Source: Holophagaceae bacterium
GTDB lineage: Bacteria; Acidobacteriota; Holophagae; Holophagales; Holophagaceae
DNA: 64,000 nucleotides
Direction of reading: 5' to 3'
Assembly (NCBI GenBank): GCA_016710635.1
Contig: JADJVL010000020.1
Coordinates: 8,204 to 72,203 of the forward strand
Part shown: one piece after another, positions 19,098 through 27,093 of the stretch
Layout of the letters: every line of letters starts with the position of its first letter
How positions within the stretch are numbered: the stretch's first letter is position 1
Translations under genes and position numbers: made by a program
Notes under the pieces: generated by a model
Seen by the model: the letters and a program-made list of their open reading frames with translations, nothing else
What the model was told of the DNA's origin: nothing
Databases searched by the model: none

Positions 19098-21041
19098 TCA
19101 GGGGCGAGGCAGGAATTCCATAAATCCGAGCAGTTCCTGGTTTGCTGCTTCGGGGCTCACATCTGCGTGAGAAGTCTGACGGTAGCCTTCAAAAGTCTGG
19201 CGCTCAAACTTCCCGCCATCGGTGGGATTGAAAAGGAGCAGCTCTGATCCACGCACAAGTCCCGAAGAAAGTTTTCGATCCTTGTATTTTTCGTCATTCG
19301 CATCGGAAGCAAACCAGAGCCCGTTCGGAAAGACATAAAGGTCCGTCAGCAGCTCCCGGGGATCGATGCCCGTGTCAGCCTTTTGTTTTTTCTGCTCTTC
19401 GGTTTCCAGGAACACGGCCCGAATGGTCGGGAACTGAACCAGCAAAGGTTCGGTTCGGCCTTTCAGCAGCAGATCGCCGCCGGAGTCACCCGCGGCCCAC
19501 ATCGCATCTCGCAGTTCGAGCCAGGTGAAGAGCTGCTTGTCATTGACTTGGGTCCTAGTCTTGCCGAATGGGTGCATGGGTACCCACATGCTGAATGGAT
19601 CCAACTTGAACCCGTGGTGTCCCTCCATATAGGTCAGGACGGTGCCATCCTCTTCCTGGACCTGGAGGTGCACCTCTCCGTGGTCTGAAGTTACTATGCC
19701 AGAGAGACGAGTGTAGGTATTTTCCCAGTCCTGAATCATGGGCGCAAGGCTTTTGAGCACCCGGTTCAATCGGACCGAGTAGTGGGCCAGACCGCTGGAA
19801 CGCATGTCCGCCCGGCTCGCTTGGTCTGATGCGACATCGTCTGGCGATTGGTAAGGGCGGTAGGCCCTGGGGGGATCCAGCAGCCAGCGCCAGGGCCGGA
19901 AGGTCTGGAACTCCTCCAGGTTCATCCGGATGGGTTCATGGAGGATGCACGTGTGGGTGAACGTCCAGTGATGGCTTCTCGCCAGGCGGGCCACATCCCG
20001 CCAATAGGCCCGGATGTCCGACCAGGGATTGGTGTTCTCGATGGGGGCGATGTAGTTCTGGGACCAGGCGAAGACCGGGAAGGTCGTTCCGTAGCCGAAG
20101 GTGAACCAGTACTTCCAGCCTCCCGGGGATTCCCTCACCGTGGTGAACCAGTTGGGCTGATTACCGAAGCCCGCGGTCAGACTGTCGTCGATGGCCCAGG
20201 CAGTGCGCAGGCCCTTTTCGCGGGCCAGCGCCAGGAGCTTGAACTCCTCTGGGTGTCCGAGGTCGCTCTGGAAGGGCATGATGATGGAATTCCTGAGCTT
20301 CGCGGGTTCCATGCCCAGGAGCATGCTCCAGGAGCGTCGCGTAGCCGGCGCCACCCCCACTGGATGGACGCCATTGGGAGCCTTCCAATCGGGCATGTGC
20401 TTTTCGAAGAGGTCCTGCCTGGCGCCATCGATGCCGACCACCAGTACCCTAGGCGCATCCGGGGGCAGGGGAGGGGGGAGCGGGAGCGATTTGCGCAGGA
20501 GATCGTGGGGCACCTGGGGCAGAAGGATCAGGAACCCCAGAAATGCGAGCAGCCTGACTGCGGGCAGGTTCGGGGACTCACGGCGGTACATCCGCCATAG
20601 CAGGAGGGCCCCACCACCGAGAATCAACAGGAAGTCCAGGCCCATGGGCAGATACTTGATTACGGGCAGGCCCACCATCCCCATGGGCACCATGACGAAG
20701 AGGACGCCATGGAAGAAGAGCAGGGTTCCGCATCCCGTCAGGAAGCCCGACGTGAAAGAGAGGTGCTCTTTGAGGTTCGTGCCGTGCCGATCCGAAGCGA
20801 ACAGCTTGGCGATCAGGCCGAAGACGAGCCCGAGCACCACGTAGACCAGGAGCGCCGAGAGGACCCATTCCACGATGGCCCGCTTGATGGTGCCGTTCAG
20901 TTCGAACTGGGGGAGGAAGGGATGGGGTTGCTCGCCACGGACCTGCAGGGCGAGGCGAAGGGCCAGTAAAAACCAGATGCCCGTCCAGGCACTGGCAATG
21001 CCAAGAAGCCACCGCAGGCGTGAATTTTTTGGTGTGCTCAT
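19098..21041 (-). CDS. Membrane protein with alkaline-phosphatase/sulfatase-fold periplasmic domain
   Basis: A 647-residue protein. Four or five membrane helices occupy about residues 10-190. A large domain then starts 'PRVLVVGIDGARQDLFEKHMP', where the Asp is a predicted metal ligand. It continues through a Thr/Ser-rich candidate nucleophile region (APATRRSWSMLLG) and has a second metal motif 'GIVTSDHGEVH'. This is the layout of phospho-transferases and hydrolases of the alkaline phosphatase superfamily, which modify lipids, LPS or surface proteins. The substrate is unknown. It lies just upstream of pilA on the same strand, so pilin or glycan decoration is possible. Its base composition looks visibly less GC-rich than its neighbours. 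Confidence 0.7.
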   Translation of the reverse strand: MSTPKNSRLRWLLGIASAWTGIWFLLALRLALQVRGEQPHPFLPQFELNGTIKRAIVEWVLSALLVYVVLGLVFGLIAKLFASDRHGTNLKEHLSFTSGFLTGCGTLLFFHGVLFVMVPMGMVGLPVIKYLPMGLDFLLILGGGALLLWRMYRRESPNLPAVRLLAFLGFLILLPQVPHDLLRKSLPLPPPLPPDAPRVLVVGIDGARQDLFEKHMPDWKAPNGVHPVGVAPATRRSWSMLLGMEPAKLRNSIIMPFQSDLGHPEEFKLLALAREKGLRTAWAIDDSLTAGFGNQPNWFTTVRESPGGWKYWFTFGYGTTFPVFAWSQNYIAPIENTNPWSDIRAYWRDVARLARSHHWTFTHTCILHEPIRMNLEEFQTFRPWRWLLDPPRAYRPYQSPDDVASDQASRADMRSSGLAHYSVRLNRVLKSLAPMIQDWENTYTRLSGIVTSDHGEVHLQVQEEDGTVLTYMEGHHGFKLDPFSMWVPMHPFGKTRTQVNDKQLFTWLELRDAMWAAGDSGGDLLLKGRTEPLLVQFPTIRAVFLETEEQKKQKADTGIDPRELLTDLYVFPNGLWFASDANDEKYKDRKLSSGLVRGSELLLFNPTDGGKFERQTFEGYRQTSHADVSPEAANQELLGFMEFLPRP

Positions 21042-21097
21042 TCATGTCCCGATGGAAGCAGTCGTGGGGTCATTTGGAGGCTTGCCAGTGATGGGAT

Positions 21098-22183
21098 TCA
21101 ACGCACCTGCAGCTCCGACAAGAGTTTTCGGGAGCCAGGATGCCTGGGGTCGAGGGCCAGCCCCGCCTGGGCTGCCTGGCGCGCTTCGTCCATCCGGCCG
21201 AGGTCCCGCAGGATCTGTCCCCGGCGCCAATGGACGCTGGCATATCCCCCGGTACCGCCCTCGAGGGGCTCCTTCAGCACCTGGTCCAGCATGAACAGGC
21301 CTTCTTCGCGGTGTACGCCGGCCCGCGCAGCGACCTTACCCAGCTGGAAGCGGACCAGGCTGGGAGAGTCCGTCGAGCCGACCACGCCCTTGGCGAGCTT
21401 CCAGGCCTCCTCGCCTTCCCCGGCATCCAGGAGCGCGTCGGTCACGGCCTGGAGGCCGCGGGCGGAGCCTTTCACACCGGGCCAGAGCCGGCGGGCCTCC
21501 TGGGCGGACCGCTGTTGCCAGGCCTCCTGGCCAAGGGTCTCCCTGGTGGCGGATTGCCCGAGGGCATCCAGGTAGCCATAGACGACCTGGGGATCCTGAG
21601 GGGCGAGTTCCAGCGCCCTGCGCAGCAAGGGCTCGGCCTCCCTCCACCGTTCATCCAGGGCGAGCACCATGCCTTTGAGCAGGTTTCCCCGGGCAGGGGA
21701 GACGCGCGTGAGCTGATCGGCGCAGCGCAAGGCCTGACGGGTGGAGCCGCCCAGGATTCCCGGGAGCTGCTGGTAGGCAAGGCCCAGGCTGTTCCAGGCT
21801 GCGATGAGGGTCGGATCGAGCTCCGTGGCCCTTCTGAAATCGTCCATGGCCGCCGCGGCCTTTTTCAGGCTGCTGAAATTCCTCTGCTGCACGGCCGTCG
21901 CCGCCTTGGCCATGCCCCGGGCAAGCACGGCATCCGCAAGGTCGCCCTTCAGGCTCAAGGCCTTCCCAGCGGCCTCCTCGGCTTCGCGGAACCGCAGGAG
22001 GGCCGTCAGGGCCTGCGATTTCGCGGCCCACGCCGACGCGCTTCCCGGATTCGCGTTCAACTCGGCATTGGCCTCCGCCAGCACCTGAAGATAGCGTCCG
22101 GCATCCAGGTTTGTCCTGGCTTGGGAAGGCGCCCTGGAGGGCTCGGCGAGCAGGCAGAAGAGGACCGGGGGGGCGATCAGCAT
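21098..22183 (-). CDS. Exported TPR-repeat protein
   Basis: A 361-residue protein with an N-terminal hydrophobic signal segment (MLIAPPVLFCLLAEPSRA). It is followed by helical repeats of the tetratricopeptide type, for example 'AWAAKSQALTALLRFREAEEAAGKALSL', 'AWNSLGLAYQQLPG', 'GMVLALDERWREAEPLLRRALELAP' and a C-terminal 'RRGQILRDLGRMDEARQAAQAGLALDPRHPG'. TPR arrays act as protein-binding scaffolds. It precedes the phosphatase-fold membrane protein on the same strand by 56 bases, so the two may be co-transcribed. No enzymatic motif is visible and the partner is unknown. Confidence 0.75.
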   Translation of the reverse strand: MLIAPPVLFCLLAEPSRAPSQARTNLDAGRYLQVLAEANAELNANPGSASAWAAKSQALTALLRFREAEEAAGKALSLKGDLADAVLARGMAKAATAVQQRNFSSLKKAAAAMDDFRRATELDPTLIAAWNSLGLAYQQLPGILGGSTRQALRCADQLTRVSPARGNLLKGMVLALDERWREAEPLLRRALELAPQDPQVVYGYLDALGQSATRETLGQEAWQQRSAQEARRLWPGVKGSARGLQAVTDALLDAGEGEEAWKLAKGVVGSTDSPSLVRFQLGKVAARAGVHREEGLFMLDQVLKEPLEGGTGGYASVHWRRGQILRDLGRMDEARQAAQAGLALDPRHPGSRKLLSELQVR

Positions 22184-22265
22184 GAAGGGCCCAGTGTAGC
22201 GGGGCCTTGGGCCTTCGGGGTATCCTCGGGACCTCGATCAATCCTGCAATGCCGGAGGATCCTCC

Positions 22266-23030
22266 ATGTTGATGAAGGGTAAACGCGGTCTGGTGGTGGG
22301 CGTGGCCAACAAGCGGTCCATCGCCTGGTCCATCGCCCAGCGTTGCGTCGAGGAAGGCGCCCAGCTGGCCTTCAGCTACCAGAACGAGCGCCTGGGGGAG
22401 AATGTCAAGGAACTCACCGCGGAGATCCCCGACGCCCTCACCTTCCAGATGGACGTGTCCGACGATGCCCAGGTCAGGCAGGGATTCGAGTTGCTGGGGG
22501 AGAAGTGGGGCGGCTTGGACTTCCTTGTCCATGCGGTGGCCTACGCCCCTCGGCAGGCGCTGGAGGGGGATTTCGTCTCGACCTCCCGGGAGGACTTCCG
22601 CATCGCCCTCGATGTGAGCGCCTACAGTCTCCCGGTCCTGGCCCATGCGGCGAAGGGCCTCATGAAGGCCGGCGGCTCCATCATCACGCTCAGCTACCTT
22701 GGCGCGGAGCGGGTGATGCCCAACTACAACGTCATGGGTGTCGCCAAGGCGGCGCTGGAGAGCAGCGTCAGGTACCTGGCCAGCGACCTTGGCCCCCAGG
22801 GCATCCGCGTCAACGCGCTCAGCGCGGGGCCGATCAAGACCCTCGCCAGCTCAGGGATCAGCGGATTCGGCAGCATCCTGGAACATCACCGCACCAAGAG
22901 CCCACTGCGCAAGCTCGTCGAGCTCGAGGAAGTGGCGGACGGTGCCCTCTTCCTGCTATGCGACATGGGCAGGGGCGTCACAGGGCAGACGCTCTACGTG
23001 GACGGTGGCTACAACATCATGGCGGTCTGA
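22266..23030 (+). CDS. fabI: Enoyl-[acyl-carrier-protein] reductase FabI
   Basis: FabI catalyses the last reduction of each fatty-acid elongation cycle with NAD(P)H. The 254-residue short-chain dehydrogenase starts 'MKGKRGLVVGVANKRSIAWSIA', the FabI-type dinucleotide motif. It has 'LDFLVHAVAYAP' and the catalytic Tyr-x6-Lys in 'MPNYNVMGVAKAALESSVRYLA'. The ending 'VTGQTLYVDGGYNIM' is family-typical. GGAGGA precedes the ATG. A membrane-fused spermidine-synthase-like gene begins 3 bases after the stop, so the two are probably co-transcribed although functionally unrelated. Confidence 0.96.
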   Translation: MLMKGKRGLVVGVANKRSIAWSIAQRCVEEGAQLAFSYQNERLGENVKELTAEIPDALTFQMDVSDDAQVRQGFELLGEKWGGLDFLVHAVAYAPRQALEGDFVSTSREDFRIALDVSAYSLPVLAHAAKGLMKAGGSIITLSYLGAERVMPNYNVMGVAKAALESSVRYLASDLGPQGIRVNALSAGPIKTLASSGISGFGSILEHHRTKSPLRKLVELEEVADGALFLLCDMGRGVTGQTLYVDGGYNIMAV

Positions 23031-23033
23031 GAG

Positions 23034-25256
23034 GTGGCGGTCCTCGCGAGCTTCCTGGGGGCTTTCCTCCTCTTTGCCATCCAGCCCTTGGCGGGCAAGT
23101 CCCTGCTGCCCATCTATGGCGGGGGGGCCGGGCCCTGGATCGCCTGCATGCTGTTCTTCCAGCTGGTGCTCCTGGGAGGCTACGGCTATGCCCATGGCTT
23201 GGCGCGAAGGCTCGGAACCCCGGCCTTCCTGAGGATCCACGGTGCCCTGGCCTTGGCGTCCCTGGGCGTTCTGGCCCTGGGATTCCGTCAAGGCGCCGCG
23301 CCCTGGCTCCCCGCGCCCGGCACGGAAGCCGGGTCCGCCTTTCCGCCCCTCGCGATCCTTGGGACCCTTGCCGTCTCAGCCGGGGCGCCACTGCTGCTGC
23401 TGGCCTCCACCTCGCCTCTCATCCAGGCGGCCTTCGCGAGCCTCCATCCAGGGAAGGATCCCTACCGTCTCTACGCAGTTTCCAATGCGGGCTCCCTCGG
23501 CGGACTGCTCTCCTACCCCTTCCTCGTGGAGCCCTTCCTGGATTTGAAGGTGCAGGCGTGGGTCGCGGCCTTGCTGTTCGTCGTGTACCTCGGCCTGCTC
23601 TTTGTCTTGTTGTCCCGCGTCAAGACCGCGGCCCTCGAAGCCACTGCGACGCCGGTCCCGGTCCCGGCGGGAGTTGCCTGGATGGATCGGTGGAAATGGA
23701 TCGGCCTCTCCGCCCTCGGCACCCTCTGGCTTTGCGCCGTGACCAACCGGATCTCCACAGACGTGGCCTCCATGCCCCTGCTCTGGATTCCACCCCTTGC
23801 CGCCTACCTGCTCACCTTCATCCTGGTCTTCGAGACTTCCTGGTCCTTCTCGGGGCCCGGTTGGCGGGTGGGACTGATCCTGCTCGTCGCCGTGCTGGCA
23901 TGGATCCTGGGCGGCTCGTCCCTGTTCAATGCGCTGCACAGCACCTGGGGAACTCAGTCGCTCGCCGTGTTCAACCCGCTGGCCCGGAGTCTGCTCTGGC
24001 TGAATGGGCATCTCGCGGCGAGCGTGGCGTTGACCATTTTCGCCGGCGCCGCAGCCTGTCTCCTGGTCCACGCGCGACTTGGCAGCATGCGCCCCGCGCC
24101 GATGGCGCTTACGGAGTACTACCTGTGCATCTCGGTGGGGGGTGCGACGGGCGGGCTGTTCGTCAGCCTCCTGGCGCCCATCCTCTTCGATCAGGCCTAT
24201 GAACTCGGACTGGCCACCGCCATCACGGGAGGCCTGGTCGTGCTCTCCTTCAGGCAGGGTGGATCCTGGCTCCGCTGGCCAGGGCTGGCCCTGGGGACCG
24301 TTACGGCGGGCCTCGCGGCCTTCACGGTCCTGTTCCAGGCGACGGACCGTACGCGGTTCTATGGTCGGGACTTTTTCGGGACTCTGAATATTCAGTACAT
24401 CAGTCCGGGTCTCCTGAAGCTCTACCACGGTGGCACCAGCCATGGACTTCAATTCGCCAAGGAGCCTCTCCGTCCCGCGAGCTATTACGGGAACGATTCG
24501 GGTATCGGTGTGGTCCTCAGGACGCTCAACAGGGAAAGAACCCGGATGCGGGTGGGCCTCGTGGGGCTCGGTGTGGGCAACACCGCCGCCTTCGGGCGGG
24601 CGGGGGACGAGTACGTCTTCTTCGAAATCAGCCCGAAGATCATCGAGGTCGCCGGCCTTCAGGGCACATTCTTTTCCGTGTTGAAATCCACTCCCGCCAC
24701 TGTGCGGGTCCTGCAGGGCGATGGTCGCCTCCTCGCCGATTCAGAGGCAAAGGCCCATGGCCCCTACGATGTGCTGTTGATTGATGCCTTCGCAGGGGGG
24801 CATATCCCGGCCCACCTGCTCACGGTGGAGGCCCTTGCAGGCTATGCGTCGAACCTGAAGGAAGGCGGTGTCCTCGTGTTGCACGTGAGCCACCACCTGC
24901 CCCTCGACCAGCAGGCCGCCGCCAACCTGAAGGCTGCAGGCTTGACGGGTCTGCTCATCCCCCATGGACGCGTACTGGAACGGCTTTCCACCGGAGGGTC
25001 CGTGCAGGTCGAAAGCGTATCCGCCTATTGGATCGTTTCACGTCGCCCTGAAATAGTCCTGCGTCCCGAGTTCCTGCGCGTTGCTGCGAGAGCTCAGCTG
25101 CAACCGGGCATGGTTCCAGATTCTCCGGAATTGACGCAGATGGCCTCTATGCAAGACGTCGAGACCGCCGCCCTGCAACCCTGGACCGACCAGCGGCATG
25201 GGCTCTCTACGCTTCTGTTCCACGCCCTGCGAGGCTCGGGCGGTCGAGGGAAATGA
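23034..25256 (+). CDS. Membrane-embedded spermidine-synthase-like protein
   Basis: A 740-residue protein. About twelve hydrophobic segments fill residues 1-440. A cytosolic Rossmann-type methyltransferase/aminopropyltransferase domain follows at about 480-700: 'RVGLVGLGVGNTAAFGRAGDEYVFFEISPKIIEVA', 'VRVLQGDGRLLA', 'YDVLLIDAFAGGHIPAHLLTVEAL'. This matches the 'fused MFS/spermidine synthase' proteins widespread in bacteria. Their true reaction is unproven; the domain binds decarboxylated or ordinary AdoMet. No speD is present nearby. The start is a GTG 3 bases after fabI, without a clear ribosome site, suggesting translational coupling. Confidence 0.85.
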   Translation: MAVLASFLGAFLLFAIQPLAGKSLLPIYGGGAGPWIACMLFFQLVLLGGYGYAHGLARRLGTPAFLRIHGALALASLGVLALGFRQGAAPWLPAPGTEAGSAFPPLAILGTLAVSAGAPLLLLASTSPLIQAAFASLHPGKDPYRLYAVSNAGSLGGLLSYPFLVEPFLDLKVQAWVAALLFVVYLGLLFVLLSRVKTAALEATATPVPVPAGVAWMDRWKWIGLSALGTLWLCAVTNRISTDVASMPLLWIPPLAAYLLTFILVFETSWSFSGPGWRVGLILLVAVLAWILGGSSLFNALHSTWGTQSLAVFNPLARSLLWLNGHLAASVALTIFAGAAACLLVHARLGSMRPAPMALTEYYLCISVGGATGGLFVSLLAPILFDQAYELGLATAITGGLVVLSFRQGGSWLRWPGLALGTVTAGLAAFTVLFQATDRTRFYGRDFFGTLNIQYISPGLLKLYHGGTSHGLQFAKEPLRPASYYGNDSGIGVVLRTLNRERTRMRVGLVGLGVGNTAAFGRAGDEYVFFEISPKIIEVAGLQGTFFSVLKSTPATVRVLQGDGRLLADSEAKAHGPYDVLLIDAFAGGHIPAHLLTVEALAGYASNLKEGGVLVLHVSHHLPLDQQAAANLKAAGLTGLLIPHGRVLERLSTGGSVQVESVSAYWIVSRRPEIVLRPEFLRVAARAQLQPGMVPDSPELTQMASMQDVETAALQPWTDQRHGLSTLLFHALRGSGGRGK

Positions 25257-25280
25257 GGCTCCCGTTGATCTGGCGCGCCC

Positions 25281-25748
25281 TCAGCCCTTGAGCGCCGCGA
25301 GCTGTTCAAGCACGGCCTGCACGTGGCCCTTCACGCTCACTTTGGGCCATACGTGGCGGATGATGCCTTTCGGATCCACGAGGAAGGTGCTGCGGATGAT
25401 GCCTTCCACCTCGCGGCCGTACATGAGCTTCTTGCCCCAGGCACCCAGCGGGGTGAGCAGCTGCTTCTCAGGGTCTGAGAGGAGGGCGAAAGGCAGCTCG
25501 TGCTTGACGATGAACTTCTGGTGGCTCGCCGCGCCGTCCCGGGAGAGGCCGTAGACCTTCGCGCCCGCGGCCTGCAGCCGGGGCCACGCGTCGCGGAAAT
25601 CACAGGCTTCGGTGGTGCACCCCGGTGTCAGATCCTTGGGATAGGCGTAGATCACCACCCAGGAGCCGGCGAGATCCTTCGCGGTCATGGTGCGTCCCTG
25701 CTCGTCGGTGAGCTGGAACTTGGGGAGAGGCTTGCCGAGGAGGGTCAT
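25281..25748 (-). CDS. bcp: Thioredoxin-dependent peroxiredoxin, BCP/PrxQ type
   Basis: A 155-residue thiol peroxidase that reduces hydrogen peroxide and organic peroxides. The sequence shows 'YPKDLTPGCTTEACDFRD', with peroxidatic Cys44 and resolving Cys49 five residues apart, the PrxQ/BCP atypical 2-Cys arrangement. 'STFLVDPKGIIRHVW' follows near residue 120. The ATG at 25748 overlaps the stop of the upstream permease (ATGA), making it the last gene of the importer operon. The longer open frame upstream reads into the permease and is not used. Confidence 0.94.
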   Translation of the reverse strand: MTLLGKPLPKFQLTDEQGRTMTAKDLAGSWVVIYAYPKDLTPGCTTEACDFRDAWPRLQAAGAKVYGLSRDGAASHQKFIVKHELPFALLSDPEKQLLTPLGAWGKKLMYGREVEGIIRSTFLVDPKGIIRHVWPKVSVKGHVQAVLEQLAALKG

Positions 25749-26455
25749 GGGGTTGGCTCCGGAAGGGGGCGAAGGCTCCATGCTAGGGCGAGGACCACGC
25801 CGAGGGCAGCCCATCCCAGGGCCGTCGGGCCCGTGGCGAAGCGGGGCAGCTGTTCCTGAAGCACCAGCCCGAGGGAATCGTGCTGGGGCCCAGGACCAAG
25901 GCCGAGCAGCCGCAGGGTCGCTTCGGCCCACAAGGCTCCGATCCAGGCGGTGGGAAGCTGGAGGGAGGCCTTGGACCACAGGAAGGGGGCCCAGCGGCGG
26001 AGACTGGAGGCCCGTGACCCTCCGAGGGTGCGTTCCGCTTCCCAGGCCGGGCCACGCAGCCAGGGATCGAGGGCGGCCGCCAGGGGCGCTTCCAGGTGGA
26101 GGGCCAGGAGCAGGGCCAGCAGCAGGGCCAGCCCGGCCCAGGAGAGGCCGCCCACCGCCCCGGCCAGGGGCAGGAGCAGGAGGAGGGGCGGCGCGTTGCG
26201 CAGGGCCGACCGGGCCGGGCGGAACCGCGGTTCGAGGACCGCGAGGGCGAGGGCCAGGGTCAAGGCGAGCAGCGCCGCGGCGGTGGCGAAGCCCGCGCTG
26301 CGGAAGGCCGCGACGAGGATCCGAAGCAGCCCGTCCCGGCCCAGGTCATCGGTGCCCAGGAGGTGGCGCAGGGAGGGACCCAGCTCGGCGTCCACAGGAC
26401 TCAGGGGCACTTCCGGGAGGAAGAGCGCCGCCAGGAGCAGGAGCCGTCCCTTCAC
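25745..26455 (-). CDS. ABC transporter permease, DppC/OppC-like, short
   Basis: A 236-residue inner-membrane protein with about five or six helices, Leu/Ala-rich. The domain resembles DppC: 'GTDDLGRDGLLRILVAAFRSAGFATAAALL' matches the DppC opening 'LGTDxxGRDxxSR', and 'EAERTLGGSRASSLRRWAPFLW' is the EAA loop that docks the ATPase. It is shorter than typical DppC (about 280-300). The start GTG overlaps the stop of the first permease (GTGA), and its own stop overlaps bcp. Part of a peptide/nickel-type importer without visible ATPase genes. Confidence 0.8.
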   Translation of the reverse strand: MKGRLLLLAALFLPEVPLSPVDAELGPSLRHLLGTDDLGRDGLLRILVAAFRSAGFATAAALLALTLALALAVLEPRFRPARSALRNAPPLLLLLPLAGAVGGLSWAGLALLLALLLALHLEAPLAAALDPWLRGPAWEAERTLGGSRASSLRRWAPFLWSKASLQLPTAWIGALWAEATLRLLGLGPGPQHDSLGLVLQEQLPRFATGPTALGWAALGVVLALAWSLRPLPEPTP

Positions 26456-27093
26456 GCGACCTGCCGGCGGCTGGTTTCCGTCACCAGCCAGGCCAGCCCG
26501 AAGGCGGCGATCCAGGCGGCGAGCCCCGCGTGGTCCCGTGCCGCGACGCGGCCGGACCAGTCGGACCCGAGGCCCCGCACGTTCAGGAGCCGTTCCAGGA
26601 CCAGGGTGGCGGTGATCCAGACCGGCAGTCGCGCCGCGAGCCAGGAGGGCAGGAGGCGGACGAGGGCCGGGCTCCGCCACCGGCCGCGAAAAGCCGTACC
26701 CCAGGCCGCGGGGAAGGGGAACTCGGCGGGCAGGGCCTGGGAAAGCCAGCGGACCTCGCCGGGCAGGGCCGAAACCAGCAGCGCCACCATCCAGGTCCCG
26801 AAGCCCGGGTGGCCCCAGGCGGCGGGTCGCAGGGCCAGGAAGCCCGCGCCCCAGAGGAGGTCGGGCACCGCCTCCCAGAGGCCGAGCAGCCGGCTGCGGG
26901 CGGCCCGTGGACCCCAGGCCCGGGCCATTCCCAGGCTCGCCACCACGAGGATCGCGAAGGCCGCGGTGGTGGGCAGGAGGATGGCCCAGGGGAAGGGCGG
27001 GGCCTGGGCGGCCTTCCAGGTGGAGCCCGGCAGCCCCCAGGCGCAGGCGAGGAGCAGGGCCCAGACCGCAAGCCCCTGGCGCCAGTCCTTCAT
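26452..27093 (-). CDS. ABC transporter permease, DppB-like, short and divergent
   Basis: A 213-residue protein with about five hydrophobic helices between the substrate-binding protein and the DppC-like permease. Position and the ending 'LVLERLLNVRGLGSDWSGRVAARDHAGLAAW' (DppB proteins have 'E..F..PGLG......A...D') support a DppB role. The family EAA loop is degenerate. It is about 100 residues shorter than normal DppB (about 310). The ATG at 27093 overlaps the upstream stop (ATGA). The open frame continues further upstream, but only within the preceding gene. Confidence 0.72.
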   Translation of the reverse strand: MKDWRQGLAVWALLLACAWGLPGSTWKAAQAPPFPWAILLPTTAAFAILVVASLGMARAWGPRAARSRLLGLWEAVPDLLWGAGFLALRPAAWGHPGFGTWMVALLVSALPGEVRWLSQALPAEFPFPAAWGTAFRGRWRSPALVRLLPSWLAARLPVWITATLVLERLLNVRGLGSDWSGRVAARDHAGLAAWIAAFGLAWLVTETSRRQVA

